A stretch of DNA of 64,000 nt from Oscarella lobularis (Eukaryota > Porifera > Homoscleromorpha > Homosclerophorida > Oscarellidae), in contig NC_089186.1 in assembly GCF_947507565.1 (NCBI RefSeq), forward strand, positions 1,488,001 through 1,552,000. The letters run 5' to 3'. Numbering within the stretch: position 1 is the stretch's first letter; each line of letters opens with the position of its first letter. The translations under genes and the position numbers were made by a program. The notes beneath the pieces were generated by a model, which was not told the DNA's origin, ran no database searches, and worked only from the letters and a program-made list of their open reading frames with translations. Shown one piece after another: positions 11,541 through 25,730 of the stretch.

Positions 11541-14500
11541 TTAATAACTGATGAAGGAATAGTCATTCAAATCCTTGTAGACTGCTTGAAGCGTTTGGTA
11601 CGCTGATTGAGAAGGCGAGAGCTCCAATTTATCGCCCAATTTTCCCAGAATTGGTTCTGTATTTTTGCTGTTAACCAGCAGCACGTGGTCTGGCTGAGAC
11701 AGACGAGTGGCGATTGCGTTGAAACTAGGCCGTTGGCGGTGCTCAGGATCCCTGAAGAAACATCACGGTCATCATCCTAACTGATAACGTACGCGTTCTT
11801 ATTACCAGCACTCGATCATTAGCTTATATATCTCATAAGAGCAGCCCGGAGGTGGGGGAAGACGTTGGCCAGTTTCGAGTAGGTCAACGACCACATTGTT
11901 TTTCATTTGGCCGTAAGGACGCTTTCCGACGGTCCAGATTTCATAGAGAACGATTCCGTAACTCCAGACGTCACTTGCCGTCGAATACTTTCGAAAGCTG
12001 ATGGCCTGAGATACAGCGTAAGTAACACATTAGAATGTCAAAAAGAATCGTTTACCTCAGGAGCGGTCCATCTGATGGGAATCTGTCCTCCTTGAGTGAC
12101 GTAGTAGCTGTCATCGGCCAAGTCTCTCGATAGACCAAAGTCAGAAATCTATAACGGAATTACAAGTCGGGGTGCTGTGGGAACAAAAATATAGATCCTA
12201 TACCTTGCACACCAGTTTCTCGTCAAGTAGAATGTTGCGTGCAGCCAGATCCTTAGAAGAATACTCAAGATCACATTACTTTTTGTTAAGAGTTCGAACC
12301 CTGTGTATGAAACATCGCTTCGCTAAATATTCCATTCCGGCGGCAATGTCACGAGCCATCTGCAGGAATTGAGTGGACAAATTCAAAAGCGACGTATCTT
12401 CGCATCTTTAATTAATTAAAGTCAGACATTTTCGTATTTCTGCCCTACACTCTATGAAGATACTCACGCGATCGACTGCAAATACTGCTTCAAATCACCC
12501 TTGGGCAACATCTCCAAGACAACCATCAACTGAAGTAGAACATACACTATATAGCTTAATTGGAAGAAAGAACTCGCGTTGCGTACCGGTTTCCCAGTGA
12601 GAACAACACCGTGCATCACCACGACGTTTCTGTGGTGGAACTGGCCCATGATGGCTGCCTCGCGCAAAAATTGCACTTTGTTTTCGTTCGATTCGGATTT
12701 CAACGTTTTTACGGCAACCGCAACGGGTGACAAGTTAACTGGAGTCCAGATTCCTTTCTCAACCGTTCCAAATTGACTAAAGAAAGAGTAGAAGACACAG
12801 GTCTATCTCACTAACAAACACTATCGTTACCCAGTTCCCAATAATTCTTGTAGCTCAATCGAAGACCTTTCCAAGACGCGAAATTTTCCGCCAGACAACT
12901 GCTCATACAATGCCTCTTCTCTTTTCGCGGGCTCCCAGTAAATATCCTCTTTCGCGTCATTGTAGGCCTAAAGCGATAGAAAGAATTTAAGTAAACTAAG
13001 GAGGAAGAATTCGATGACTCACGGGTCTCGTTGGCGGCTCAGGAAGGGGTCTCGGTTGCGATCGTAAAACAGCAACAGGTGCCTCGTACTGGCTGTCTTC
13101 TTCAAGTACTTGGTTTGTGTGTATCTCGGCGATTTTTGGCTCAGTAATAACCGGTAGAAAAAACCCGACACCAGGCTTCGACAAGGTATGAAAGTTGGAA
13201 GAGTCGCGATAATCGTCTGACGTAAAGTCTTGCTCTGCAAAAGACGGGACAACGGTCCAATCGCTTGGGTGAATTGCTGAACTGCGTCGAGCCATTTCTA
13301 GAGCTAAAAAACAAGAGGTACAACGCTCCACCGAAAGAAGGGGGGAAAAGGCAAATCTCTCGTTCGAACGTACCTGCCTCTTTAGCTTTGGAGTTTTCCG
13401 AGGACTTGCTGTTGCCTCTTCGGCAGGCGAAGACCATAATAGCGATTGCAATAGCGAGAAGTCCACCACCAACCCCTACTCCAATGTAAACAAAAGACGA
13501 GACGCCGATATTAGCTGCTTGTGCTGGCGTTGATGTCGAAGTGCCGGCAAGCGACACACCCGAACTGATATGCCGAGACGTCGTGCGAAGAAAAGGTGTC
13601 TTCAGTGACGACTGAGATGTTGGCGTCCGAGATCGCGAAATTCTGGATGGCGAAGGCGTGGAGGAAGAGGAAGAGGAAGAGGAAGAGGAAGAGGAAGACG
13701 TGGGTGTTTTTGAAGAGATTCCTGTAACAGACTCGGTAGTCGAAGTGACTGGTGTTGCAGCCACGGTATTCGCAGTCGAGAGAGACGTAGCTCCAGCAGT
13801 TGTTGCAGCCGAAGTCGTCGGAAGAGCAGCATTCGAAGTTATAGCATTTTCTGTAGACACAGCCCCGGTACTTGAAACCGTGGATACGGTACTGGTGAAA
13901 GAAGAGCTCGTAGTCGGAGCGGCGGTCGCGGAGGAGCTCGTAGTTGGAATAGCGGTCGTGGAGGAGATTGTAGTTGTGGAAGACATCGTCGTTGAAGCAT
14001 CCGTACTAGCAAACGATGTCGGAGCCGAAGTCGTAGGAGGTGCAGTCGGTGTAACTAAAGGGCAGGTGCCGTCGATTCTTCCGCCGTCAAGAGGCGGAGA
14101 AAACGAGGGTTGAGATACGGAACTAGACGGCTCTAAAACATTATAATAAAATATAGTTCGCTTCCAATACGCAAAACTGCTCACTTGGACAAAGGCAATA
14201 AGACCACATTTCCATATTACCATTGACATCATTCTTCGTCGAGCACCACGGAATGCCTTTATCAAAAGACGTGCACTCAAAAAATCGCGTTCCATTGTAG
14301 ATGAATGGAAAGATGCATTTGTTCTGGCCAGCTCCCGAGTTTCCTTCACATACGTACGTTACGGAGGGAAAATCTGCAAAAACATGATATTGTGCATCTA
14401 AAATGAGAATAGTAGTACGATACCGCTTGTGCACTCTCTGATGGAACAATCAATTATTTCTCCAACTGAACCATAACACCACGGCTTTGATCTTGTTTGC

Positions 14501-17478
14501 GGATCCGGATTTCGACAGTTGCTGTGATCGCCAAGTCCGGCAGCTGCGTATTGAGAAACGGGAAACGTCGTAAATGTCTTCCACGACACGCAATTTCCAT
14601 CCGTAGTGGATCCTCTATACCCGTACCCGTTGTCAACTGTGCTGTAACAATTCAAATCTAGAATTCCGAAGTAACAATATCTAAGGATGGTGATACGGAG
14701 AGTACAGTACACGGACGTACCTTCGCAGACATCTATGTCGCAGTAAGTCCAATCGAGACACCCGCCCGTGTCGTTCGTGTAACACCACGGCTTCGTTCGA
14801 CTTTCCGATATAGGGTTGCGACAATAGGAATGATTGCCCAAACCCGCTTCCGGATACAGAGCAACCAAATTTGAATACGTGCTCAGCTCTGACCAGTTGA
14901 GACACGACCTGCCGTCAGCGCTGACGGCCGTTGTACCTCGATAGTAAGTACCGTCATACAATGATCGAACACATTCTAGGAAATAAGTGGTACCAATAAG
15001 ACGTCGACGTCTTTAATTAATTATTTTACCTCTGCCCTTTGTCGTTACATTAGCATAACCTGACGTGACGGTGGCGGAGCCTTGGACAAGTGTAGCAGTG
15101 ATTGAAAATGTGTACGCAGTCAACGCCGCAACATCAGAAATATGAGGAAGCGATACAGCTTGTATAGTAATAAATGTGAGTGCCGATGATTGAACCACTG
15201 TTCCCGGGTAAATTTCGGAGTACTTTATATCATACGATGAGTCAGTTTCGACTATTGCAGGCGGTCCCGTCCATCTGAACGTTCCTTTCCCGTTGGTCCC
15301 GTCGTACTCCAACTCCGGCAACGGGCCATTAGACGACACTAAACGAAAAAAAAACGTCAAAACGTACCACAAATCCTCAGTACGCCAATTACCATCTTCT
15401 CCTGAGCGCACCACTATCCAGTTACTAGGGACGAAAGCGCCTGATCCGCTTTCAACTGAGACTCGATACAAATATTCTAATAAGTCTCATGTGTAAACAT
15501 AAAATAATACCACCATGAAAATTGACCAACCTGAGAAAGCTTCAACTCCGCTAGTGTCTGTTAGGGTCTCTTCGCTTATTCCCTTAGTCCCAACCTGAAC
15601 AATTTGATCTTGACATGTCGGACCGTTCCACGTAAAATCTGGACATCCGGCAAAGCTGACGTTCAAGCTGGCACTTCTCGCATTTGGAACGTCAACCAGT
15701 TGTCCATTGATCTCCAAATCCGCCAAACACCCTCCATAGCTTGTCACGTTAACACCATATCCAAGAGCTATTTCGTCCATCGTTGGCGAAGCGCCCTTGT
15801 GCTCCATGCCACCGAGATAAAAGTTTTCCAGAATGTTGGCCGAATACGCAAGCACATCGGTTATCTCAGATGACGTGCTGTGAGAAACTCCGTCAACTGT
15901 AACTACAAGAAACGTCGTGTCTATTGTCATGTTGATCGTGTGCCACGCGCCGTCACATAAGCTCTCGTCTTGAGGCCGAACGTGAAGGAGAAAAGGCCCG
16001 TCCCCCGGCTGGTCACCTTTCTTGTACCTCAAAGCCAATCCATCGACGCGTGACTCAACGAAAAGAAAACTGTTTTTGTCGTTGCTGTAAGCGGCAAGAA
16101 GAAGACCGTTTGGCCAACTCGTTCGTAGTCTGAAACTGACCTGAAGCTGGATGCTTGACGACGCCGACGACAAAGTCAATTTGGCGTAGCCAGTGCCTCG
16201 AAAATGCATTCCTTTGGCAATCGCTGGAGGACAGCCATTGGAGCTCCAGCGAACATTCTCATCGCTTTGCTTCTTCGATAAGTCAAACGTTTTATCATTA
16301 TCCAATTGATCGATTTGCATGCAACCGATGAAGGGCTCTGTGTGGGACAAGACACCCGAAGCTTTGACAACGTGGTCTGATGAGATTCCTCCAACGTAAA
16401 CGCTGTCAACATTGACATTGATCGACTTGAGTTTTCCTTGTAAGTTCTGAGACACAGAAGTTGTATCAACAGTGAGGGTGAGGCCATTATTAGTTTGCGC
16501 TTTCTTCTCCGCTTGTACTGTATGAAACTGTCCGTCATTAAACGCCACTGTCGTTGTAACGTCTGAAGAGCCTTCGACGCCTTTAACAGAAAATTTCAAA
16601 TTCCCATTTAGCAGCTGAAGGTATGCATACGATGACCAGTCACTTTTGAAAGCAACAAAGAGCAGGCCACCTGGAGCAAACGTTCGAAATGACAGTTTCG
16701 TTACGAACGATGTACCGCCATCAAAAGGAGTGGCGTCAAACTTGATGTAGCCGAATCCTTCGAAAGATAACCCAGCAATGGCACTGGGTTGACTTGCAGG
16801 AACATATCTCTTCTCTACGACGTATTGAGTTGTGTCATCTTCCTGCGCATGCTTTTGCCACTCGAGTTGAACTGACGACTTTGTCACTAGCCGCGGAGCA
16901 GGATAACGGTCACCCAGCAGACCTATACGCACAATAATGAGAAAACAATTAGAACCCCTCTAGGGAGACGAGATTCTATACGTACCCGACACACAAGAGT
17001 ACGACACACTGAGAAACATTTTTCCTGAACACGTTGTTCCAAAAGACACGTCAGACGCCCACAACCCGCAGTAGCTCCGGTACTCGCACGCCGTCTTCAC
17101 AACGTCGATGGCGCTAGAATTGAGAGACGGAATGCATCGCCATCTCTTTTAGATATACTCCGGCCTGGGGTGACCTTACGTTGACGAGTTGCAAGGGGGG
17201 GCCACTGCGCCTTCCGATATGCAATCGTTCACTTCTTTGAACGTCGCCGAACTAATTGTGATTAGATCGCTATTGCAATCGATTCTAAACGACGTCGGCT
17301 GAGATAGGTAGTTAGACTATATCTGAGACATTTACTGGTCAAACTGGTTGTCACAGGCGGTGAGCGTCAGCGAATTTGTTCCTAACAGAACGTTAGCATT
17401 GTCGCTCATGTGTCAATTTAGAGCGGAAGGACCTTGGCAGCACCAGAATAGTGCAAAAATAGCAAATTGAGCGATCAT
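11541..17478 (-). CDS. Receptor tyrosine kinase B (complete, 20 exons, 1622 aa)
   Basis: Exons: 17433-17478, 17336-17381, 17180-17284, 16986-17113, 15531-16922, 15393-15476, 15030-15338, 14721-14975, 14424-14657, 14185-14373, 13374-14132, 13023-13297, 12831-12967, 12587-12776, 12468-12529, 12300-12405, 12204-12251, 12056-12148, 11806-12005, 11541-11751. The sum is 4869 nt, an exact open frame. Order: signal peptide (1-16), SUEL lectin (about 17-108), first half of an FN3, two LamG domains, second half of that FN3 (to about 600), a further FN3 (601-703), kringles (704-788, 789-866), FN2 (867-929), Ser/Thr stalk with a poly-Ser run, TM (about 1143-1163), juxtamembrane Tyr sites, kinase (about 1315-1590). 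Kinase motifs: [45 protein letters not shown]. All catalytic residues are present, so an active kinase is expected. Ligand unknown; the lectin and kringles suggest extracellular glycan or protein ligands. Confidence 0.92.
13655..13702. repeat. GAGGAA microsatellite coding a poly-Ser run
   Basis: About seven GAGGAA/GAAGAG units on the + strand. Read on the minus strand in RTK B they encode a run of about 13 serines in the stalk. Expected to be length-polymorphic. Confidence 0.85.
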
Positions 17479-18524
17479 TTACGCCGCAGATTTCGTTTTA
17501 GGAAGGAGAAAGGCTTCGTGTGTGGCAAAGATTCTTTTCAAAGATCCCGTACTTTGTTGTGTCGTTTCCAGTCAGACTATCATATATCTCTCTACCTTTG
17601 TCGCTCCATATCTTCTCTTCGACTCCAGAAAGCGGCTACCAGTCACCACGCAATGCCTAGAAGACAATGATAACCTCGATCGAGCAGGCGTTTCCTGGCA
17701 GAGTACCACGGCTACTCCCACATTCCTTTCGCGTCTACTGTATAAATAGACTCTTGCAGACTCCCGTAAAGCCGCAAAACATGTTAGACTCCACCCTGGT
17801 TTTCATTCAGCATGCAGACTGATAAATAAATCGGGAAAAGCGTCAAAGAGCGACATTGAGGGACAAAAGGGCCGTCTGTCTGCATTTGTGGCGACAGCTA
17901 CATCATATCCTGTTTCACTTCAGGTTTGATTTTCCTGATAGTTCTTTTTGATTAATTTTTTTCTCGCTGATGATGTTTTGGTATCTGACAATGTGATTAC
18001 AGCCGGCGCTTTCGTCGAGGAATTTTTTTATGGTGGAATCTCGGTCCTTCTCTTCTCATTTCGTATCAGTCGTCAATGCAGTCAGTGGGGTCTCTGGCAA
18101 GCTAAGGCGTTGTTCAGAGGAGAATACGTCAGCATGAGAAAACATAGGCAAATATGAAAGCACGACATTTATTCATCATTACAGTTGTGCACTTGCACTG
18201 GAGACATGCAGATGGGCGTGACTTTGAATGATAAGAACTTCACGTACTGCCAGGTTGCTCTTACAATTTTAGGCAGCGTTTTTCTCTTTTAAATGGTCAC
18301 GTCTTCATGCACCAAAAACAACCTTATAAGCTTATCTTTCGTATTTCGAAACAATCGTCTAGTAAAAAATAAGAAAATAAGAAAATAAGTTCAAAACCAA
18401 AAAAAGTGCAAAAGTAGTGAATCCAAAAAAAAGAAATTGTGACAATACGTTAAAATAATTGCTTAAAAAGAAGAAAACGAAACAAAACGAAACGAAAAGG
18501 TTGGGTTAGACAAATTGTCATTGA
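17479..18524. other. Intergenic region between RTK B and RTK C
   Basis: No convincing coding frame. A TATAAATAG motif on the + strand near 17740 faces away from RTK B, and an equivalent one near 25030 lies upstream of RTK C. They could mark a short divergent transcript, but no conserved frame follows them. The part near 18360-18500 is A-rich and holds the 3' flank of RTK C. Confidence 0.5.
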
Positions 18525-21500
18525 TTAATTGATGAAGGCATAGTCATTCAAATCCTGGTAGGCTGCCTGAAGCGTTTGGTACGCTGTTTGAGAAGGCGAT
18601 AGCTCCAGCTTATCGCCCACTTTTCCAGGAATTGGTTCCGTATTCTTGCCGTTGACCAGCAGCACGTCGTCCGGCTGAGATAGATGAGTGGCGATTGCGT
18701 TGAAACTGGGTCGTTGACGGTGCTCAGGATCCCTGCGGAGAGATCGCGATCATACCACATAATAAGGCACTTGATCGCGTTCTTTTTACCAGCACTCGAT
18801 CATTAGCTTATATATCTCGTAGGAGCAGCCTGGAGGTGGGGGAAGACGATGGCCAGTTTCGAGTAGGTCAACGACCACGCTGTTCTTCATTTGGCCGTAA
18901 GGACGCTTTCCGACGGTCCAGATTTCATAGAGAACGATGCCATAACTCCAGACGTCACTTTCCGATGAATACTTTTTGTAACTGATGGCCTGAGATACAG
19001 CGGAAACATTTAGAGGCATACCGTATAACTTCATTAGGAATCGTTCTCACCTCAGGAGCGGTCCATCTGATGGGAACCTGTCCTCCTTGGGTAACGTAGT
19101 AGCTGTCATCAGCCAAGTCTCTTGATAGACCAAAGTCAGAAATCTATGACGAAAATACAAGTCGAGGGGATGTGGGAAAGAGAATGGATCTTATACCTTG
19201 CACACCAGTTTTTCGTCAAGTAGAATGTTGCGTGCCGCCAGATCCTTAAAAGAGAAAAGTGATTATTGTAATACCTTTCTGTAAGAGTTCGAACCCTGTG
19301 TATGAAGCATCGCTTTGCTAAGTATTCCATTCCGGCGGCAATGTCACGAGCCATCTGCAGAAATTGAGTGGGCAAGTTCAAAGGCAACGTATCTTTGTTT
19401 CTTTAGAGTAAGAAACTTTCGTTATATCATCTGCCCTTATAGCTCAATGGAGATACTCACGCGATTGACTGCAAATACTGCTTCAAATCTCCCTTAGGCA
19501 AAATCTCCAAGACAACCATCAACTACAGTGCGACATTCATTGGAGCTTGGGATTTTGAATTCGAGGTGCGTACCGGTTTTCCAGTAAGAACAACACCGTG
19601 CATCACCACGACATTTCTGTGGTGGAACTGGCCCATGATGGCTGCCTCGCGTAAAAAGTGCACCTTGTTTTCGTTCGATTCGGATTTCAGCGATTTTACG
19701 GCAACCACAACAGGAGATGAGAGAGCTGGAGTCCAGATTCCTTTCTCAACCGTTCCAAATTGACTAAAGAAAGAGTAGAAGACACAGGTCTATCTCACGC
19801 ACTATCGTTACCCAGTTCCCAATACTTCTTGTAGCTCGATCGAAGACCTTTCCAAGACGCGAAATTTTCCGCCAGACAACTGCTCGTACAATGTCTCTTC
19901 TCTTTTCGCCGGCTCCCAGTAAATATCCTCATTGTTGGACTAAAGCGATAAATGAAATTTAAATAACTATGGAGGAAGACTGTGTTGACTCACTGCTTTC
20001 GGGGGCTCAGGAAGGGGTCTCGGTTGAACCTGAGTTACAACGACAGGTGCTTCATACTGGCTGTCGTCTTGGTTTGTGTGTATCTCGGCGATTTTTGGCT
20101 CAGTAATAACCGGTGAAAAAAACCCGGAACCAGGCTTCGACATGGTATGAAATTTGGAGGAGTCGTGATAATCGTCTGACATAAAGTCTGCGTCTGAAAA
20201 AGGCGAGGCAACGCCATCACCAGTCGGGTGCATTGCTGAATTGCGTCGAAACAATTCTATTGCTAAAACAAAATGAATTATGCTCACCGAAGGTAGGCAA
20301 GCGCAAGTCTCTCGCGTTCTAACATACCCTCCTCTTTCACTGTGTCTTCTACGGACTTGCTTTTGCTGCCTCTTCGGCAGAGGAAGACAGCAACCACGAT
20401 AGCAACAGCAATAGCGACAAGTCCACCGCCAACTCCTGCTCCAATGAAAACAAAAGACGAGCTGCCGCTATTAGCTGCTTTTGCTGGCGTTGGTGTCGGT
20501 GTGCTTGCGAGCGACGCTGCCGAACTGACTTGCGGAGACGTCGGCGTCGCGGTGGCGGTTGATCGCGAGTTACTTGACGTCTCCGACGTGTGCAGCGGCG
20601 GCTGAGAAGATTTCTCATCGGTTGGAAAAGTCGTACGAGGAAAAGGTGTCGGTGGAGCACCAGACGTCCGATATGTTGGCGTTGGAGACGGTGAGTTTGT
20701 GGATGGCGAATGAGAGGAGGAGGAAGACGTAGGTGCTTTTGAAGGAATCTCAGTTGAAGGAGAGCTACTTGAAGCGACTGCAGTTGCAGCTGCAGCAGTT
20801 GTAACGGCAGTATTCATAGGGACAGTAGTCGAAGAGACTGTAGCTGCAGCCGAAGAATTCATAGTCGATTCAGTTGAAGTATTGGAAGAACCTGCAGTTG
20901 GTGAAGCAGTTTTTGAACGGACAGTACTCGAAGGAATCTCAGTGGTAGGAGTAGTCGGGACCGAAGACGTAGCAGCAGCCTGAGTAGTGAAGGCTGTAGA
21001 AGAGGCAGAAGTAGAAGAAACTTCCGTTGGTGCAGAAGTATTAGAAAAAACTGTAGATGAAGCAGTTTTCATAGCCAAAGTCGTCGGAAAAGCCGTGGTA
21101 ACGGCATTCGAACTTGCAGCAGGAGCTGTAGACACAGAAGCGGCATTTGACGGCGTCACTGATGCGTTAGATGCGGTGTTAGTCGTGGAAGAGTTCGTAG
21201 TTGCGGCAGCTGTCGTCGCAGCAGCAGTCGTCGCAGCAGCAGTAGTAGAAGAGATCGTAGTTACGGACGCGGCCGTTGAAGCCGCAGTTGGAGCGCTCGT
21301 AATAGCAGACGATGTAGGAGCCAACGTCGTAGGAGGTGCCGTCGTTGTAACTGAAGGACAGGTGCCGTCGATTCTCTTACCGGCGGGAGGAGGAGAAAAC
21401 AAGGGCTGAGGTACCGAATTGGACGGCTCTAAAATCGTGTTTAATTAAAACTAATATATTGCTTTCTATACCCTATGCTGCTTACTCGGACAAAGGCAAT

Positions 21501-24500
21501 AAGACCACATTTCCATATTACCATTGACATCATTCTTCGTTGAGCACCATGGAATACCTTTCTCAAAAGAAGTGCACTCAAAAAATCGTGTTCCATTGTA
21601 GATGAATGGGAAAATGCATTTGATCTGATCAGCTCCCGAGTTTCCCTCACATACATACGTCACGGAAGGAAAATCTGCAAGAAACATAATGCGCACCTAA
21701 AGTTAGAATAGTAGTTGTACGATACCGCTTGTGCACATGCTGACGGAGCAATCCTGGACATCTTTATTAGCTAAATAACACCACGGTTTTGATCTGGTTT
21801 TTGGATCAGGATTTCGACAGTAATTGTGATCGCCAAGTCCAGCTGCTGCGTATTGAGACACGGGAAACGTCGTTAATTGTGACCGTGTCCACTTCACACA
21901 ACCATTCGTGCTTGATCCTCTATACCCGTACCCATTGTCCACAGTGCTGTAACACTTCATGTCTAAAAAGTGAAAAAAAAAACCATATCAAAGAATAGAA
22001 CTTTGGACAGTATGTCAACCTACCTTCACACGCGTCTATATCGCAGTAAGTCCAATTGAGACATCCGCCCGTGTTGTTCGTGTAGCACCACGGTCTCGTA
22101 CGATTCTCTGATATAGGATTGCGACAATAGGAATGATTGCCCAAACCCGCTTCCGGATACAGAGCAACCAAATTTGAATACGTGCTCAGCTCTGACCAAT
22201 TGAGACACGATCTGCCGTCAGCGCTGACGGCCGTTGTACCTCGATAGTAAGTACCGTTATAGAAAGATCGAACACATTCTAGGAAATAAATGCTACCAAT
22301 AAGCCATCAACGTCTTTAATTAATCTACCTCTGCCCTTTGTCGTTACATTAGCATAACCTGACGTGACGGAGCCTTGGACAAGTGTAGCAGTGATTGAAA
22401 ATGTATATGCAGTCAACGCCGCTACATCAGAAATATGAGGAAGCGATACAGTTTGTATAGTAATAAATGTGAGTGCCGATGATTGAACAGCTGTTCCCGG
22501 GTAAATTTCCGAGTATTCTATATCATACGATGAGTCAGTTTTGACTATTGCAGGCGGTCCCGTCCATCTGAACGTTCCGTTCCCCTTTGTCCCGTCGTAT
22601 TCCAGCTCCGGTAACGGGCCTTTTGACGAGGCTAAACGAAAATACGTCAAAAAAGGAGTCAAGTACAACAAAATACAATATGAATTACCATCTTCTCCTG
22701 AGCGTACTACTACCCAATTACTAGGGACGAGAGCGCCTGATCCACTTTTAACTAAGACTCGATACAAATATTCTAAATTTCATACGTATACAAAAACTAA
22801 TACCATCATGAAAATTGACCCACCTGAGAAAGCTTCAACTCCGCTAGTGTCTGTTAGGGTTTCTACACCTTTTCCCTCAATCCCAACCTGAACAATTTGA
22901 TCGTGACATGTTGGACCGTTCCAGGTAAAATCTGGACATCCGGCAAAGCTGACGTTCAAGCTGGCACTCCTCACTTTTGGAACGTCAATCAGTTGCCCAT
23001 TGACCTCCAAATCCGCCAAACACCCTCCATAGCTTGTCACGTTTACACCATATCCAAGAGCTATTTCGTCCATCGTTGGTGAAGCGCCCTTGTGCTCCAT
23101 TCCACCGAGATAAAAGTTTTCCAGAATTTTGGACGAATACGTGAGCACGTCGGTTATTTCGGATGAAGCGCTGTGAGAAACTCCGTCAACTGAAACAACG
23201 AGAGACGTCGTATCAATTGTTAAGTTAACCGTGTGCCACGCGCCGTCACATAAGCTCGCGTCTTTAGGCTGAACGCGAACGAGAAAGGGTCCATCTGCCG
23301 ACTGGTTACCTTTCTTGTACCTCAAATCCAAACCATCAACGCGCGACTCTATGAAAAGAAAGTTGCTTTCGTCGTTGCTGTACGCGGCTAGAAGAAGACC
23401 GTTTGGCCAACTCGTTCGTAATCTGAAACTGAGTTGGAGCTGGATGCTTGATGACGACGACAAATTCAATTTAGCGTAGCCAGTGCCTCGGAAATGCATT
23501 CCTTTTTCAAGCGCTGGAGGACAGCCATTGGAGCTCCAGCGAACATTTTCGTAGCTTTTGTTCTTTAATAAATCAAACGATTGTTTGTTATTATCCAAGT
23601 ATTTGATTCGCATGCAACCAATGAAGGGTTCTGTGTGGGACAAGACACTTGAAGCTTTGACAACCTGGTCTGATGCCACTCCTCCAACGTATGCATGGTC
23701 AACACTGACATCGATGTCGTTGCCGTATCGTGGTACGTTTAGAGACTTTTCATTCGAATCAACAGTGAGCGTAAGGGCATCGTTATTCTGGTTCTTCTTT
23801 TCTGCTTTTACTGCATGAAATTTCCCGTCATTTAACGCCTGTGTTGCAGTAATCACTGCAGAACCTTTATCGCCTTTAACAGCGAATGTCAATTTTCCAC
23901 TCTCTAGCAGAAGGTATGCATACGATGATGGCCAGTCGTCTTTCTTGAAAGCAACAAAGAGCAAACCATCTGGAACTAACGTTCGAAAAGACAGTTCGGT
24001 TATAAACGATGTCCCACCACCAAAAGGATTGCTTTCAAATTTGATGTAGCCGAATCCTTCAAAAGATAATCCAGCAATGGCACTGGGTTGACTTGCAGGA
24101 ACGTATCTTTTCTCTACAACGTATTTAGTTTTGTTATTTTCCTGTTTGTGCTTTTGCCACTCGAGTTTAACTGACGACTTCATCACTGATACTGGAGTAG
24201 GATAACGGTCACCCAGTAGACCTATGAGTAAAACAATTAATTAGACCGACTGGCATCAGACAAACATCTATACATATGCACCCGAAACACAAGAGTACGA
24301 CACACTCAGCAACATTTTGCCCGAGCACGTCGTTTCAAAAGAAACATTAGAAGCGCGCAACTCGCAGTAGCTCCTGTACTCGCATGCCGTCTTCACAACG
24401 TCGATGGCGCTAGAAGAGACGGAAAGAATTGCCACCCTTTATAGTTACTCTGGAGTACACCCTTACGTTGACAAACTGCAAGGTGGAACCACTGCAGTTC

Positions 24501-24763
24501 CCGATCCGCAATCGCTGACTTCTTTGAACGTTACCGAACTAATCGTGATTAGATCGCTACTGCAATTGATTCTAAAGGACGTTGCTAAGATAGGTAGTTA
24601 GACTCCATCTGAGCCAATTACTGGCCAAAGCCGTTGTCACAGGCGGTGAGAGTCAGCGAATTCGTCCCTAACAGAACGTTACTAGGTCGCTAATAAGTCA
24701 ATTTAGGCCGAAAGAACCTTGGATGCACCAAAATAGTGCGACAAGAGCAAATGAAACGATCAT
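18525..24763 (-). CDS. Receptor tyrosine kinase C (complete, 20 exons, 1729 aa)
   Basis: Paralogue of RTK B with the same 20-exon layout. Exons: 24718-24763, 24622-24667, 24467-24571, 24282-24409, 22824-24221, 22689-22772, 22329-22631, 22024-22278, 21726-21962, 21486-21674, 20328-21428, 19994-20256, 19812-19939, 19574-19763, 19461-19522, 19295-19400, 19197-19244, 19051-19143, 18790-18989, 18525-18732. The sum is 5190 nt, an exact frame. Signal peptide [16 protein letters not shown], then SUEL, split FN3 with two LamG, FN3, kringle x2, FN2, stalk, TM and kinase. The stalk exon is 342 nt longer than in B, giving a long Ser/Thr/Ala-rich, probably O-glycosylated spacer. Kinase motifs [15 protein letters not shown] and VPIRWTAPE are intact, with tandem tyrosines ([10 protein letters not shown]) in the activation loop. 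Same domain order as A and B, so likely a family with diversified ligand reach. Confidence 0.92.
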
Positions 24764-25730
24764 TACGCCGAAGCTTTCGCTTTAGGGATTAGGGAGGAGA
24801 AAATTCGCTGTGTGTGGCAAAGATTTTCATCAATATCCCGTAAGTAGGAGTTCCCCCAGCGTTGCAGAAAGACTGGGAGATCTCTGCATCTTTCCGTCCA
24901 TCATCATTTGGATACAGCCCGACTAGAGACAATCACTGTCAGTAGTCTAGTCACCGCACAATGCTTAGAAACAACACGGCTAAAGATAGCTTCGGATCCT
25001 CCCACTACATGCATTAGCATATGCGATTATAAATAGACTCGTGGCACACTTCCAGCCGTCGCTTCTTTGTTGTTCCGCGTGCAGTGTAGTTTGTTTTGGT
25101 TAGCTTGGAAAAGAGGAGTCCGGACTCCAACTATTAATTACGAATATCTCATCGATTCGATAAGCTCACTTTTTCATTTTGCAGACGTCCCCTTTGGCTT
25201 GGTAGCAGATCTTATCATTTCGTCGTCATCTGTACTGCATTCGTTTCTTTCGGCTTTCTACAAATTCAAAGAATTCATTTTTGACGTGCTTCTCTACCTC
25301 TAAAAAGACGTGGGAGGCTGAGATGGGATAAACGGACAATGAACGGTTTTTCGGAATGCGATGGAAAGAAGGCCCATTTTTTTTCGAGCTCGCGGTTCCC
25401 AGCTCACTGATTCCAGGGATCATCCAGTCGCCCCGCACTCGAGCGTCTCCACAGGCGCTGCGTGACGTCTGACAAAGGCGATGCTTCGGCTGAAACGCTT
25501 CTTCGCGTTGTGAGCACTGCTGAGAGCCGCTGAGAGCATCTTTGGGGCGCTGCGTTTGCCCACGGATAATAACCGTGGTTTTCCAGCTGCGTTTGCCTCT
25601 CCTATTAACGCGCGCTAACTCGACGAAAGCTGCAGGAGCTACAGGGAGCTGAACTGAATAAAGGAAATGTGCAGCAGCCTTTCTTATAGATTTGCGGTCA
25701 ATTATTAGAAGCCTTTGAGCCTATCACGTG
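24764..25730. other. Intergenic region, head-to-head between RTK C and AMDHD2
   Basis: Both flanking genes point away from this 1-kb stretch, so it must hold both promoters. A TATAAATAG motif lies on the + strand near 25030. A 78-codon + frame at 25067-25303 is hydrophobic but has no homology I recognise. Nothing else is callable. Confidence 0.5.
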
